Below, one piece after another: positions 48,880-58,204 of a stretch of 64,000 bases of DNA (position 1 is its first letter; every line of letters begins with the position of its first letter). Made by a program: the position numbers and the translations under genes. The notes under the pieces were generated by a model. The model was not told the origin of the DNA. It saw nothing but the letters and a program-made list of their open reading frames with translations, and did not search any database. The stretch comes from Halorussus sp. MSC15.2 (GTDB lineage Archaea > Halobacteriota > Halobacteria > Halobacteriales > Haladaptataceae), in contig NZ_VSLZ01000002.1 of NCBI RefSeq assembly GCF_010747475.1, positions 682,001-746,000 on the forward strand, written 5' to 3'.

Positions 48880-50916
48880 ATGCACGACCCACCCGGTACC
48901 GAGCGACGCGAGGTCGTCGAGGAGATGCACGGCGAGGAGATACGCGACCCGTACCGCTGGCTCGAGGACGACGACGAGGACGTCTACGAGTGGGTCGAAC
49001 GTCAGAACGAGTACGCCGACCGAGTCCTCGATACCGACGCCCGCGACCGACTCGCGCCGCGGTTGGAGAGCCGTGCCGCGGTCTCGGAGTACGGCGTCGT
49101 CACGCCCCGAGAACGGGGCTACTTCCAGACTATCGAGACCGCCGACGAGGACCACGCGAAACTCTGCGTCCGGTCGGACCTCGACGCCGCACCGACCGTC
49201 CTCGCCGACCCGAACGAGTGGCCCGACGGTGAGTCACTGGACTGGTACACGCCCTCGCCCGACGGGTCGCTCGTCGCCTACGGTCGGGCGGAAGGCGGTG
49301 AGGAGCAGTACGACGTGACTGTGGTGGACACCGAGACCGGCGAAACCGTGGAGGTGCTCCGAGACTGCGGCCGGGCGGGTCCCGAGGGTCTCGCGTGGTC
49401 GAACGAGAACTTCTACTACGTCACCTCCGGGTCCGCCGACGAAGGCACCCAACTGGAGAAGCAGATTCGCTACCACGAACTCGGCGCTGGCGAGTCCCGG
49501 GCGGTCGACGACCCGGTTCTCACCGACGACGTGGGCGAACACGTCTGGCCGTCACTCGGCTACACCGACGACACGCTCGTCGTCGCGTTCCACGCAGGAT
49601 GGACGCACTCGGACGTGTACCGCTGGGAGTCCGACGGTCCCGCCCCCGCCGACGGCGAACTGGTTCGACTCGTCGCCGACACCGACGCCTCCTTCCGACC
49701 GAAAGTCGCGGACGGCACCGTCTACATGCTGACTGACTACGAAGCCCCGCGTTCGCGCGTGGTGGCCTGCGACGCGACCGCGACCGAGACCGACCCAGAC
49801 GAACTCGCCGAACTCGTGCCCGAGAGCGACCATACGTTGACGTACTTCGTCGTAGCGGGCGATTCGCTCGTCGTCCAGAGCCAGCGTGACGCCCGTTCGT
49901 CGCTGTCGGTCTACGACCGCGACGGCGACCACCGACGCGAGGTTGACCTGCCGGAGTACGCCGCCGTCGGTCGGGGAGACCTGACCGACGACCCCGACGC
50001 TCCGGAGTTCTGTTTCCGCGCCCAGACGTTCGACCGCCCTCCGTGGGTCACACACGGTCGGACCGACACCGGCGAGACGACCACTATCAACGAACGCGAC
50101 CCCGAGTCGGACCTCGACCTTACGGTCGAACAGCGGTTCTTCGAGTCCGCGGACGGTACCGAGGTCCCGGCCTTCGTCGTCCACCGCGACGACGTCGAGC
50201 GCGACGGCGACAACCCGACCGTCCTCTACGGCTACGGCGGATTCCGCATCAACCTCACGCCGAGCTACGACCGGTTCCGTGTTCCGTTCCTCGAAGACGG
50301 TGGGGTCTACGTGCAGGCGAACGTTCGGGGTGGCTCGGAGTACGGCGAAGACTGGCACCGACAGGGCATGCGCGAGAACAAGCAGAACGTCTTCGACGAC
50401 TTCTACGCGGTCGCCGAGGGTCTCATCGAGGCCGACTACACCCGCCCGGAGCGGCTTGCGGCGATGGGTCGGTCGAACGGCGGTCTGTTGGTCGGCGCAG
50501 CCGTCACGCAACGTCCGGACCTCTTCGGTGCCGTCTCCTGCGGAGTTCCGCTGCTCGACATGCTCCGGTTTCACGAGTTCCTGCTCGGGGAATCGTGGAC
50601 TATCGAGTACGGGTCGCCGGAGGACCCCGAGGCGTTCGAGTACCTCCGGGCGTACTCGCCGTACCACAACGTCGAAGAGCGCGCGTACCCGGCGGTCTAC
50701 TTCGAGACCGCGGCGGGCGACACCCGCGTCCATCCCGGTCACGCCCGAAAGATGACCGCCCGTATGCAGGCCGCCAACACTGGCGAGGAGCCGATTCTCC
50801 TCCGGACCCGGACGGAGACGGGCCACGGTGTCGGCAAGCCGACGTCGATGGCCGTCTCTGAGCAACTCGACAGGTGGGCGTTCCTCTACGACCGACTAGA
50901 CGTATCGGAACCGTAA
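48880..50916 (+). CDS. Prolyl oligopeptidase family (S9) serine peptidase
   Basis: This enzyme cleaves short peptides after Pro in its classical form. The 678-residue protein (ATG 48880) has the S9A layout: N-terminal YRWLEDDDEDVYEWVERQNEYADRVL, a beta-propeller middle of about 300 residues, and an alpha/beta-hydrolase C-terminus. The C-terminal domain has FLEDGGVYVQANVRGGSEYG, the nucleophile MGRSNGGLLVGA (Ser at about residue 531), GDTRVHPGHARKM (Asp, about 613) and ETGHGVGKP (His, about 647). All three catalytic residues are present. No signal peptide is seen, so it is probably cytoplasmic. Confidence 0.93.
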   Translation: MHDPPGTERREVVEEMHGEEIRDPYRWLEDDDEDVYEWVERQNEYADRVLDTDARDRLAPRLESRAAVSEYGVVTPRERGYFQTIETADEDHAKLCVRSDLDAAPTVLADPNEWPDGESLDWYTPSPDGSLVAYGRAEGGEEQYDVTVVDTETGETVEVLRDCGRAGPEGLAWSNENFYYVTSGSADEGTQLEKQIRYHELGAGESRAVDDPVLTDDVGEHVWPSLGYTDDTLVVAFHAGWTHSDVYRWESDGPAPADGELVRLVADTDASFRPKVADGTVYMLTDYEAPRSRVVACDATATETDPDELAELVPESDHTLTYFVVAGDSLVVQSQRDARSSLSVYDRDGDHRREVDLPEYAAVGRGDLTDDPDAPEFCFRAQTFDRPPWVTHGRTDTGETTTINERDPESDLDLTVEQRFFESADGTEVPAFVVHRDDVERDGDNPTVLYGYGGFRINLTPSYDRFRVPFLEDGGVYVQANVRGGSEYGEDWHRQGMRENKQNVFDDFYAVAEGLIEADYTRPERLAAMGRSNGGLLVGAAVTQRPDLFGAVSCGVPLLDMLRFHEFLLGESWTIEYGSPEDPEAFEYLRAYSPYHNVEERAYPAVYFETAAGDTRVHPGHARKMTARMQAANTGEEPILLRTRTETGHGVGKPTSMAVSEQLDRWAFLYDRLDVSEP

Positions 50917-51041
50917 CGTGATATCAGACAAAACTGCTTTCGGCTAAGTCGTTTCGGTTGGGTGAACCGCCCCACGATAGTGTCGAGTCCGCAGTCGGCC
51001 ACGGCACAACGGCTAACTTACCTGACGCCGAGTATTCAGGT

Positions 51042-51998
51042 ATGAAGCTACGCAAACTGCTTGCCGGAGTCGCAAGCGGACTCGGAACCGCCGCGCTCGG
51101 CAACCGACTGCTGGGCTGGAAGGCGGGCGACCTCGAACCCGCGCTGGACGGGCGACAGCGGACCTACCGATGGCGGGGGTTCGACGTGGCGTACACCGAG
51201 GCTGGCGACCCGGAGGACCCCGACCTCCTGCTCCTGCACGGAGTTCACGCCGCGGCGTCGAACAAGGAGTTCGACCAGATTTTCGACCAACTCGCCAAGA
51301 CGCATCACGTCGTCGCGCCGGACCTGCCGGGGTTCGGCCGCTCCGACCGACCGCCGCTGACGTACTCCGCGGCGCTGTACACCGCCTTCGTCACCGACTT
51401 CGCCGAGGACGTGACCGAGGACGCGGCCTGCGTGGCCACGTCGCTGTCGGGGGCGTACGCGACGCTGGCCCAGCACCAGTCCGACGTGTTCTCGCGGTTG
51501 GTCCTCGTCGCGCCCACGGCCGACACCGGGTCCCGCAGGACGTGGCTCCGGTCGCTGTTCCGGTCACCGGTAGTCGGGCAGGGGCTGTTCAACATCCTGA
51601 CTAGCAAGCGGTCGCTCCACTTCTTCGACAACCGGGAAGCCTACTCGACCGAGGCCTCCTACACCGAACGCGACGTGGACTACCAGTGGCAGACCTCACA
51701 CCAACCCGGGGCGCGGTTCGCGCCCGCCTCGTTCGTCTCCGGCTATCTCGACCCTGACGTGGACTTGGGCGAGGAACTGGCCGGACTCGACGTGCCGGTG
51801 ACTATCGTCTGGGGACGTGACGCGACGGTCTCCCCGCTCGAAGAGGGCGAGGCGTTGGCCGAACGCGCCGACGCGAAACTAGTGGTGTTCGACGACGCGA
51901 AGTTACTCCCCCACGCCGAGCATCCGGGTCCGTTCCTCGACGTGCTGTTGGACGAACTGACCGAGGAGGAAGTCGAGACCGGACCCGGCCGAGCGTAG
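51042..51998 (+). CDS. Alpha/beta-hydrolase fold protein
   Basis: The 318-residue product (ATG 51042) has a short hydrophobic N-terminus, then the fold: LLLLHGVHAAASNKEFDQIF with the oxyanion HG, HVVAPDLPGFGRSDRPPLTY, the nucleophile-elbow CVATSLSGAYATL (Ser in S-L-S-G, with Thr where Gly is usual), DVPVTIVWGRDATVSPLEEG with Asp, and KLLPHAEHPGPFLDVL with His. Substrate is unknown; related haloarchaeal enzymes are labelled esterases or haloalkane-dehalogenase-like. Confidence 0.85.
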   Translation: MKLRKLLAGVASGLGTAALGNRLLGWKAGDLEPALDGRQRTYRWRGFDVAYTEAGDPEDPDLLLLHGVHAAASNKEFDQIFDQLAKTHHVVAPDLPGFGRSDRPPLTYSAALYTAFVTDFAEDVTEDAACVATSLSGAYATLAQHQSDVFSRLVLVAPTADTGSRRTWLRSLFRSPVVGQGLFNILTSKRSLHFFDNREAYSTEASYTERDVDYQWQTSHQPGARFAPASFVSGYLDPDVDLGEELAGLDVPVTIVWGRDATVSPLEEGEALAERADAKLVVFDDAKLLPHAEHPGPFLDVLLDELTEEEVETGPGRA

Positions 51999-52074
51999 AC
52001 GCCGAGACGAGTTCCTCCGGTTCCGCCGACCGCCTCGGTTCACTTTCGACCAACTCTCGCAGTCTGTGCGGCGG

Positions 52075-52752
52075 TCAGGAACTGTTCGTCGTGGACGTCG
52101 TGGTCACGTTCCTAGTTTGGATTCCGAGAATTGGACCTTGCGTCGCGGTCACGAGCGCCTGCGTTTGGCGGCCTTCCGGCGTCCGGAGCGCGACCCCGTA
52201 GACGAGTTCTCCCCGTCTGAGTCCGACGTTGACCACGGTACCTGTCGTCTGGTTCTGGACCAACTTGATGGCCTCGCCCGCCGTGCGTAGTCTCTCGAAG
52301 TCGAACGCCTTGCCGCCGAGGAACTGCGCTCTGACGACCGTGGTGTTGCGGCGAATCGAGGTGACCGTCCCGTCGGTGGCGTCCACCGTGACCTGCGAGA
52401 CGCTCAGATTCCGGTGGAGGACGCTCACGTTGAACACCGGCGTTTGGTTCCGCGTCCCGAGCGATACGACGACCGCTTTCCCCCCGGTTCTGTTCTGGGC
52501 AATTTGGACCGCTCGGAGCGCCGGGACTTCGACCGCGCTCAGGTTCACCTGTCCGCCCTGCTGGGCCGCGTTCGCTTCCCGGTCGGCCGGACTCGCGGCG
52601 GTTCTCTCCGTCCCCGTCTGGGGTTCGGTTACGTCGAGTGCGTGCGACTGAGACTGTGCGTCCGTCGAGAGTGAAGTCGCAGCGCCGACCCCGCCCAGAC
52701 TCCCCACGAGGAGGAGTGCGAGACCGAGCGACGCGATTCTGTGGTACTCCAT
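52075..52752 (-). CDS. Exported protein with PepSY-like repeats
   Basis: The 225-residue protein starts with a Sec-type signal (MEYHRIASLGLALLLVGSLGGVGAA). After a short spacer come two segments that look like PepSY units: ALRAVQIAQNRTGGKAVVVSLGTRNQTPVFNVSVL (split: ALRAVQIAQNRTGGKAVVVS), and RTAGEAIKLVQNQTTGTVVNVGLRRGELVYGVAL (split: GEAIKLVQNQTTGTVVNVGL). PepSY modules are often protease inhibitors or sensor parts. The protein carries many N-X-S/T sequons and would be an AglB substrate. An HtrA-like protease gene lies upstream on the same strand. Confidence 0.7.
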   Translation of the reverse strand: MEYHRIASLGLALLLVGSLGGVGAATSLSTDAQSQSHALDVTEPQTGTERTAASPADREANAAQQGGQVNLSAVEVPALRAVQIAQNRTGGKAVVVSLGTRNQTPVFNVSVLHRNLSVSQVTVDATDGTVTSIRRNTTVVRAQFLGGKAFDFERLRTAGEAIKLVQNQTTGTVVNVGLRRGELVYGVALRTPEGRQTQALVTATQGPILGIQTRNVTTTSTTNSS

Positions 52753-52891
52753 CGTCTGTAATCCCGTCCCCCGATTCCACGAACGTTCCCAAGAGCGTGC
52801 TGGCCACCGCTGCCGTCGCGCGACAGCGTTCCCAGTGAGGGCGTAGCGAGCGACTCTGAGTGACCTTCGAAAAACGAGTGAGCGTCCGCAG

Positions 52892-53995
52892 TTACTGCTG
52901 TTCCTGACTCGGGCGCTCGGTGACAGTGACGTTGACGGTCCGGCGTTCCCCGTCGCGCAGGACGGTCACTTCCACCGTTTCGCCGGGTCGAGTCTCGGTG
53001 AACAGGTACGAGAGCAGGTCCTCGCGCGACGTGACGCTCTGGTTCCCGATTGCGACGATGACGTCACCGCCGACGGGAATCTGCTGTTCGTTCACGACGA
53101 CGCTGTCGTTCGCGCCCTGTATCGCCTCCGCTGCGGGCGTTCCCTCGATGGTGTCCAGCACGTAGACGCCGCTGGTCACGTTGAGGTCGTTCGCCTCGGC
53201 GAGCGGTTGGGTGAGCGTGACTCCCTGCACTCCGAGGAGCGGGAACGCGTACTCGCCCTGTTGGATGAGTTCGGGCACGATTTGTTGGACGATGGACGCG
53301 CCGATGGCGAACCCGATGTTCTCCGCGCCACCGGCCTGATTCACGCCGACCACGGCCCCGGTGTCGCACGCGATGAGCGGTCCGCCGCTGTTCCCGGGGT
53401 TGATTGGCGCGTCGGTCTGGACGGTGTTCGGCAGCGGGAACCCGACCGGCGACGTTCGGTTGACTCCGCTGACGATACCCGAGGTGATGGTCGTCTCCAG
53501 TCCGAACGGACTCCCGATAGCGGCGACGCGGTCGCCCGGATTCGGCGTCGCGTTCGCCACGGGGAGCGCCTCGACGTACTCCGGCGTCTCGTTCACGCGG
53601 ACGACCGCGAGGTCCGCGAGCTGGGTCGCGCCGACCACGGTGCCGGTCTGCGTCTCACCGCGGGCGAACCGGACGCCGACGCTCGTCGTCTGGTTGACGA
53701 CGTGCTGGTTGGTGACGACGTAACTCTGTCCGTCACTGACGTCGAAGACGAACCCGGAACCGCTCCCCTGAGCGGTCTGAATCTGGACGACCGAGTCTAT
53801 CGTCTGGTTGTACAGCCGCGAGTAGTCGCAGGACGCGGTCTCTCCCTGTTGGTATAGCTGTCCCTCGCTTTCGGCCGATGGACTCGTCGCCTGCACGCGA
53901 CTGTCCGTCGGCGTGGTCGCGCCGAGCGCCGCCATCGGAGCGACGGCGACGGCGGCCACGACGAAAAGCAGCGTCAGTTCGTGTCTTCCCACCAT
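52892..53995 (-). CDS. HtrA/DegP-type secreted serine protease
   Basis: The 367-residue product (ATG 53995) begins with a signal peptide (HELTLLFVVAAVAVAPMAALGA). Its trypsin-like domain shows the triad: TNQHVVN (His, about residue 97), LADLAVVRVNE (Asp, about 127) and INPGNSGGPLIACD (Ser, about 201). A C-terminal PDZ domain follows (about 255-360, with VNVTVTERPSQEQQ at the end). It should degrade or chaperone damaged proteins outside the membrane. It points the same way as the PepSY-like gene, with a 139-bp gap. Confidence 0.9.
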   Translation of the reverse strand: MVGRHELTLLFVVAAVAVAPMAALGATTPTDSRVQATSPSAESEGQLYQQGETASCDYSRLYNQTIDSVVQIQTAQGSGSGFVFDVSDGQSYVVTNQHVVNQTTSVGVRFARGETQTGTVVGATQLADLAVVRVNETPEYVEALPVANATPNPGDRVAAIGSPFGLETTITSGIVSGVNRTSPVGFPLPNTVQTDAPINPGNSGGPLIACDTGAVVGVNQAGGAENIGFAIGASIVQQIVPELIQQGEYAFPLLGVQGVTLTQPLAEANDLNVTSGVYVLDTIEGTPAAEAIQGANDSVVVNEQQIPVGGDVIVAIGNQSVTSREDLLSYLFTETRPGETVEVTVLRDGERRTVNVTVTERPSQEQQ

Positions 53996-54105
53996 GCAGT
54001 CGGATAGCCAACGGAACGACGCGTAAGGGTGGTGGCCAGTAACTGCGATGACAGCAACCACCGCGAGAAAGGAACGACCGCGTTTTCCGACGCGACGACG
54101 CCCGC

Positions 54106-54498
54106 TCAGGGTGTCCGGAAGACCAGCACGCGCTCGTCTGCGGTCTCAGTCTCGCCCACGTCGGGCGCGACCTCGGTACCGACCGCCACGTCGTCGGGGT
54201 CGATGCCGCGGACGATTCCGGTCAGTCGAACGCCGCCGAAGTCCGCGACCGCCGTGACGTAGGGGGCGTCGTCTACGAACTCGGGTGCGGCGACGTGGAC
54301 CGTGGTGAACGTCTCGATGTCGCCGGTCTCGGGGAGCGTGGTCTCTCGGAGGTCGGTCGCGCCGCAGTGCGGGCAGACCCGCCGGGGCGGAAGCGACCCG
54401 TGGCCCTCGGGGCATTCGAGGTAGAATCCCTCGCCCGACTCGATAGCGTCGAGGAAGTCGTCGAACCCCTCGTCGCGCACGCGCTCGGCGTCGCTCAT
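54106..54498 (-). CDS. OB-fold zinc-ribbon protein partner of the thiolase (DUF35 type)
   Basis: The 130-residue protein (ATG 54498, overlapping the thiolase end by ATGA) has an N-terminal helix, a rubredoxin-like zinc ribbon CPEGHGSLPPRRVCPHCGAT in which the first pair is incomplete (CPEGH), and an OB-fold tail DIETFTTVHVAAPEFVDDAPYVTAVADFGG. Such proteins pair with thiolases or HMG-CoA synthase in archaea. In archaeal mevalonate synthesis a DUF35 protein forms a channelling complex, but this thiolase is of the SCP2/Ydi type and may serve another route. Confidence 0.85.
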   Translation of the reverse strand: MSDAERVRDEGFDDFLDAIESGEGFYLECPEGHGSLPPRRVCPHCGATDLRETTLPETGDIETFTTVHVAAPEFVDDAPYVTAVADFGGVRLTGIVRGIDPDDVAVGTEVAPDVGETETADERVLVFRTP

Positions 54499-55658
54499 TC
54501 TTCCACCTCCAGCACGTGGACCGTGGTACTCCCCACCGTCCCACCGGCGTTGTGGGTCACGCCGACGTCTCCGGGCACCGCGTCGCTGTTGGGGTGGTCG
54601 CCCCGGAGCAATCGCGTCATCTCCACGATTTGGCTGGTTCCGGTCGCGCCGACCGGGTGGCCCTTCGCCTTCAGACCGCCCGAGAGGTTGACCGGCCGGT
54701 CGCCGTCGCGGGTGGTCTCGCCGCGCGCCGCCGCGCCGATACCCTCGCCGGGTGCGTAGAAGTCGAGCGCTTCGAGCGCGAGGACCTCCGCGATGGTGAA
54801 GCAGTCGTGGACCTCCGCGACCGACACGTCCTGCGGGCCGATTCCAGCGTCGTCGTAGGCCTCCTCGGCGGCACGCTCTGCCGCGGGCGTCCGCGCGAGG
54901 AATTGCCTGTCTTGCAGTGCCATCTTGTCGCCGCCCTGTCCCGTCCCGGTGACCGAGACCGGCGCGTCGAGGCCGTGTTCGTCGGCGTACTCGTCGCTCA
55001 CGAGGACCGCGGCGCTCGCGCCGTCGGTGATGGGGCAGGCGTCGTAGAGTCCCAGCGGGGCGGCGATGGTCGGGGCGTCGAGGGCGTCCTCGACCGAGAT
55101 GGCCTTCTGGAACTGCGCGAACTCGTTGTCGAGCGCGTTGTCGTGGTTCTTGACCGCTATCTCGGCGAGGTCCTCCTTGCTCCCGCCGTACTGGTCGAAG
55201 TAGGCGCGGGCCATCAGCGCGTAGGCCGCGGGGAAGGTCATGCCCGCCCGGACCTCGTAGAGGTCGTCGGCCGCGATGGCGAGGGCCTCGGTCGTCCCCG
55301 CGGTGCCGAGGTTGTTCATGCGCTCGGCCCCGCCGACGAGTATCACGTCGGCCTCGCCGTTTCGGACGTCCTTGACGGCTTCGCGGACCGCCACGCCCGA
55401 GGACGCACACGCGCTCTCGTAGCGCGTGGCGGGCGCGGTCAGGCCCGCGGCCTCGGCCATCAGGGGTCCCTGATGGCCCTGATGCTCGCTGAGTTCGCCC
55501 ATGAAGTTGCCGTAGTTCAACTGTTCGACGTCGGCGCGGGGGACGCCCGCGTCCTCGAACGCGCGCTGACTGGCCTCCGCGAAGAGGTCCCGGCCCGTCC
55601 GTTCGGGATGCTGGCCGAAGTGGGTGAGACCGACCCCAGCGACTCGTACGCCTGTCAT
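54495..55658 (-). CDS. Thiolase (SCP2-type acetyl-CoA acetyltransferase family)
   Basis: The 387-residue protein (ATG 55658) carries the nucleophile motif YESACASSGVAV (Cys, about residue 88), the HDCF motif VHDCFTIAEVLALEAL (about 275-290) and GGLKAKGHPVGATG (about 325-338). The HDCF arrangement is of the SCP-x/archaeal type. It forms or cleaves carbon-carbon bonds between acyl-CoAs. It is coupled to the DUF35 gene; the two almost certainly form a complex. Acetoacetyl-CoA synthesis for mevalonate is one option and degradation of branched acids another. Confidence 0.88.
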   Translation of the reverse strand: MTGVRVAGVGLTHFGQHPERTGRDLFAEASQRAFEDAGVPRADVEQLNYGNFMGELSEHQGHQGPLMAEAAGLTAPATRYESACASSGVAVREAVKDVRNGEADVILVGGAERMNNLGTAGTTEALAIAADDLYEVRAGMTFPAAYALMARAYFDQYGGSKEDLAEIAVKNHDNALDNEFAQFQKAISVEDALDAPTIAAPLGLYDACPITDGASAAVLVSDEYADEHGLDAPVSVTGTGQGGDKMALQDRQFLARTPAAERAAEEAYDDAGIGPQDVSVAEVHDCFTIAEVLALEALDFYAPGEGIGAAARGETTRDGDRPVNLSGGLKAKGHPVGATGTSQIVEMTRLLRGDHPNSDAVPGDVGVTHNAGGTVGSTTVHVLEVEE

Positions 55659-55759
55659 GCGCGTAACTACGTGAGGGACAGTTAAGAAAGGCATCGGTGT
55701 ATCGGTCGCGTGTCAGTTCCGTACGGGGACCCTGAACCGTCGCCGAGTGCGAACGCCGG

Positions 55760-56482
55760 TCAGTCGCTCTCCGCACTCGGAACCGGACGATTCCAGATTT
55801 CGACGAAGGGACTGTTCAAGCGCCGGGAGTCCGTCGTCACCGCGCTGGTGTCGTAGGGTACCGCCCGGAGGTCGAACGCGCCGTCCTCCAGCGTCGCGTA
55901 CCGCGCGTGGTTCGCGGGCCAGTCCTCTCGCTGGAGACCGACGCTCCCCGGATTCACGAACGTGGTCCCCGCGACGGTGGTCTCGAAGGGGTAGTGGGAG
56001 TGGCCGTGGAGAATCACGTCCTCGTCGTACCGGGCGGCGACCACCTCGAACATGGGCGCGTCGTCGTCGGGGGTCACGCGGGTCGGCCACTCCCCCTCGT
56101 GGTTCTCCGGCGGCGGGAAGTCGCCGTGGTGGAGGCGGAGCGACCGACTCGCGGGTGCGACCGTGGCCGTGCGGTCGAGCGATTCGAGGAACGCCCGGTT
56201 CTCGTCGGAGAGTCGGTCGCGGGTCCACGCCTGCCACCGCGCGAAGGGGTCGTCCGAGTCGCCGGACTCGGACGCGTCGAGGACGGTCCGGTCGTGGTTC
56301 CCGACGACGCTCGCCGCGACGTCGAGGTCACGGAGGCGGTTACAGACGGCGTTCGGATGGGGGCCGTTATCGACGGCGTCGCCGAGGAAGACGACCGAAT
56401 CGCGGTCGGGTTCCGCGGCGAGGACCGCTTCGAGCGCCGGGGCGTTGGCGTGGACGTCCGAGATGATGAGCGTCCGTGACAC
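55760..56482 (-). CDS. Calcineurin-like metallophosphoesterase
   Basis: The 240-residue protein shows the metallophosphoesterase blocks in order: LIISDVHANAPALEAVL, VVFLGDAVDNGPHPNAV, VVGNHDRTVLD, LHHGDFPPPE and VILHGHSHYPFE, supplying the two-metal Asp/His/Asn set. It resembles YfcE-type phosphodiesterases. The substrate is unknown. It is a stand-alone gene. Confidence 0.88.
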   Translation of the reverse strand: MSRTLIISDVHANAPALEAVLAAEPDRDSVVFLGDAVDNGPHPNAVCNRLRDLDVAASVVGNHDRTVLDASESGDSDDPFARWQAWTRDRLSDENRAFLESLDRTATVAPASRSLRLHHGDFPPPENHEGEWPTRVTPDDDAPMFEVVAARYDEDVILHGHSHYPFETTVAGTTFVNPGSVGLQREDWPANHARYATLEDGAFDLRAVPYDTSAVTTDSRRLNSPFVEIWNRPVPSAESD

Positions 56483-56633
56483 GAGCGGGGACTAGTGTAG
56501 GTCAGTTATAGGCCTATCCCTTCGGCGGAACCGGCGAAGAGCGTCTCGCAAGGAGGTTGGGACCGAGGGCCATCACCGCCGAGAGAGTCGGCAAACTGAC
56601 GCTGGCCGGTGCGAGCGAGTCCACGGCCAGTCG

Positions 56634-57692
56634 TCAGTCCCGTTCGAGGTACTCCCGGACGAACGTCCGGTGTTCGGCGGCGCGCTGGTCGCGGACGGCA
56701 TCGTCCGCGTTGGCGTACCAGTCGGGCAGACAGGCCATCGCGTTCAACCGATTGCAGAGGTGGTAGACGCGCTTGCGGTCGCGGAAGTCGGCGGGACGCT
56801 CGCCGGAGCGCCGCGCGTCGTACGCACCGAGTAACCGGTCGCGCAGTCGCCGCCGGAGGACGACGTCGCGCGTCTGCCAGTTGACGTTGTGGTCCTCGAC
56901 CGTGACGAGATTGTAAATCGGGTCGCCCGCGACGAGGTCGGCCCAGTCGAGGACGGCCGTCGTCTCGCCCGTCTCCGGGTCGAGCAGGAGGTTCCCGAGA
57001 CGGTAGTCCCAGTGGACGAACGCGGTCTCGTTCGGACCGGCGAGCGCCGGTATCGCCTCGCGGAGGTACTCCCGGAGCGGAGCCACGAGGTCGTCGAACC
57101 TGCCGCCTTCGATGCCGTCGAGGGTCTCCTCTACGTCCGCCAGCAGCCAGTCGGTCCATCGGTCTCGCGCGCCCGACTCGTCGCCGACTACGGTCAGTCC
57201 GCCGTCTTCGACGCCGATTCGTCCGAAGCGGTCGAACGACCGGAGGTCGTGAAGTTCCGCGAGGTGAGTCCCCGCGTCTGCGAGGACTCGTTCGAGCGCG
57301 CCCACCGAGAGGTCCGCGAACCGGCCGGACCCGTTCTCACCGGGGACGCGCTCGGCGAGGAAGAACGGCGTCGGGAGGTCGGGACGGTCGTCCACGAACC
57401 CGACCACCTCGGGAACGGGTATCTCGGTCTCGGCCGCCAGTAGTTCGAGAACGCGCGGCTCCGAGCGCGCGACGGGGGAGTCGACGCCCTCGCCGAGGAA
57501 CGCCTTCAGAACGACCTCTCGACGACCCTCCGGCGTCACGACGGTGAGGAAGGAGACGCAGTCGGTCCCCTCCTCGCTCGGCCGGACGCGCTCCACCGAC
57601 CACTCGGGCGCGACGGCCGCGACCATCCGCACGACGTCGATAGGTTCGACGGCGTCTCCACCGACGTCTCTCCCTTCGGCAGTCCCGGTCAT
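56634..57692 (-). CDS. Aminoglycoside phosphotransferase (APH)-like kinase
   Basis: The 352-residue product (ATG 57692) has the kinase-like fold of APH/choline kinases: an N-lobe with VVLKAFLGEGVDS (Lys), the catalytic loop FVHWDYRLGNLLLD (about residues 230-243, H-x-D-x4-N) and the metal-binding TAVLDWADLVAGDP (about 250-263). Haloarchaeal members usually act on small metabolites, not antibiotics. Substrate is unknown. An in-frame upstream extension to 57890 is low-complexity and not used. Confidence 0.82.
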   Translation of the reverse strand: MTGTAEGRDVGGDAVEPIDVVRMVAAVAPEWSVERVRPSEEGTDCVSFLTVVTPEGRREVVLKAFLGEGVDSPVARSEPRVLELLAAETEIPVPEVVGFVDDRPDLPTPFFLAERVPGENGSGRFADLSVGALERVLADAGTHLAELHDLRSFDRFGRIGVEDGGLTVVGDESGARDRWTDWLLADVEETLDGIEGGRFDDLVAPLREYLREAIPALAGPNETAFVHWDYRLGNLLLDPETGETTAVLDWADLVAGDPIYNLVTVEDHNVNWQTRDVVLRRRLRDRLLGAYDARRSGERPADFRDRKRVYHLCNRLNAMACLPDWYANADDAVRDQRAAEHRTFVREYLERD

Positions 57693-57874
57693 CGGTAGAG
57701 AAGAAAGCCGTCGGTGGTGGTGTGTGTTCTGGCCGTGACCCGCCGTCCCCTCGCCGGTCCAGTTGCCGCGCTCGTCGGGCGCCCCGCCCACTGAACCTTG
57801 AAACTCAGAATCGCGGACACCTCTTGGAATTCCGAGTAGTGAGTTTTTCATTTCGGGAGCCAGAACCTGCGCCC

Positions 57875-58204
57875 ATGGGAATGAGGCCACCGCCGTCGAA
57901 CTCGGACGAGGGACCGGACGTCATCGAGTTCGGCATCGCCGAAGTGGCGGCCGAACTCGACAGTGACGACCTCTCCTTTCCGGCGACCGGAACGGAAGTC
58001 GTGGAGTCGCTGGCGGACCCGCGAATCAAGTACGACGTGGACGGTCACACCGTTCCGCTCTCGGAGGCCGTCTCGGAGGTCGAGCGCGAGCAATTCGACA
58101 GCAAACAGGAGTTCCTGAACGCGCTTCACCCGGTGTTCGAGCGGTACCGCAACTCCCGGACGCCGGGGGTCATCGAACGCGTTCGGGCCGCGCTTCCGCT
58201 TTGA
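57875..58204 (+). CDS. DUF5789-like small haloarchaeal protein
   Basis: The 109-residue product (ATG 57875; an alternative Met follows two codons later) is acidic. Its core EVVESLADPRIKYDVDGHTV PLSEAVSEVE followed by FDSKQEFLNALHPVFERYRN resembles small haloarchaeal proteins labelled DUF5789; this is by pattern, not search. No membrane helix or motif with known function is seen. It is divergent from the APH-like gene. The upstream spacer has an AT-rich GAGTTTTTCATTTCG stretch at 57841-57855. Confidence 0.55.
   Translation: MGMRPPPSNSDEGPDVIEFGIAEVAAELDSDDLSFPATGTEVVESLADPRIKYDVDGHTVPLSEAVSEVEREQFDSKQEFLNALHPVFERYRNSRTPGVIERVRAALPL

Noticed and set aside
54106..55776. 556-residue frame spanning thiolase and its DUF35 partner
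   Set aside because: Only its last 130 residues are in the frame of a real protein; the rest is a shadow of the thiolase gene.
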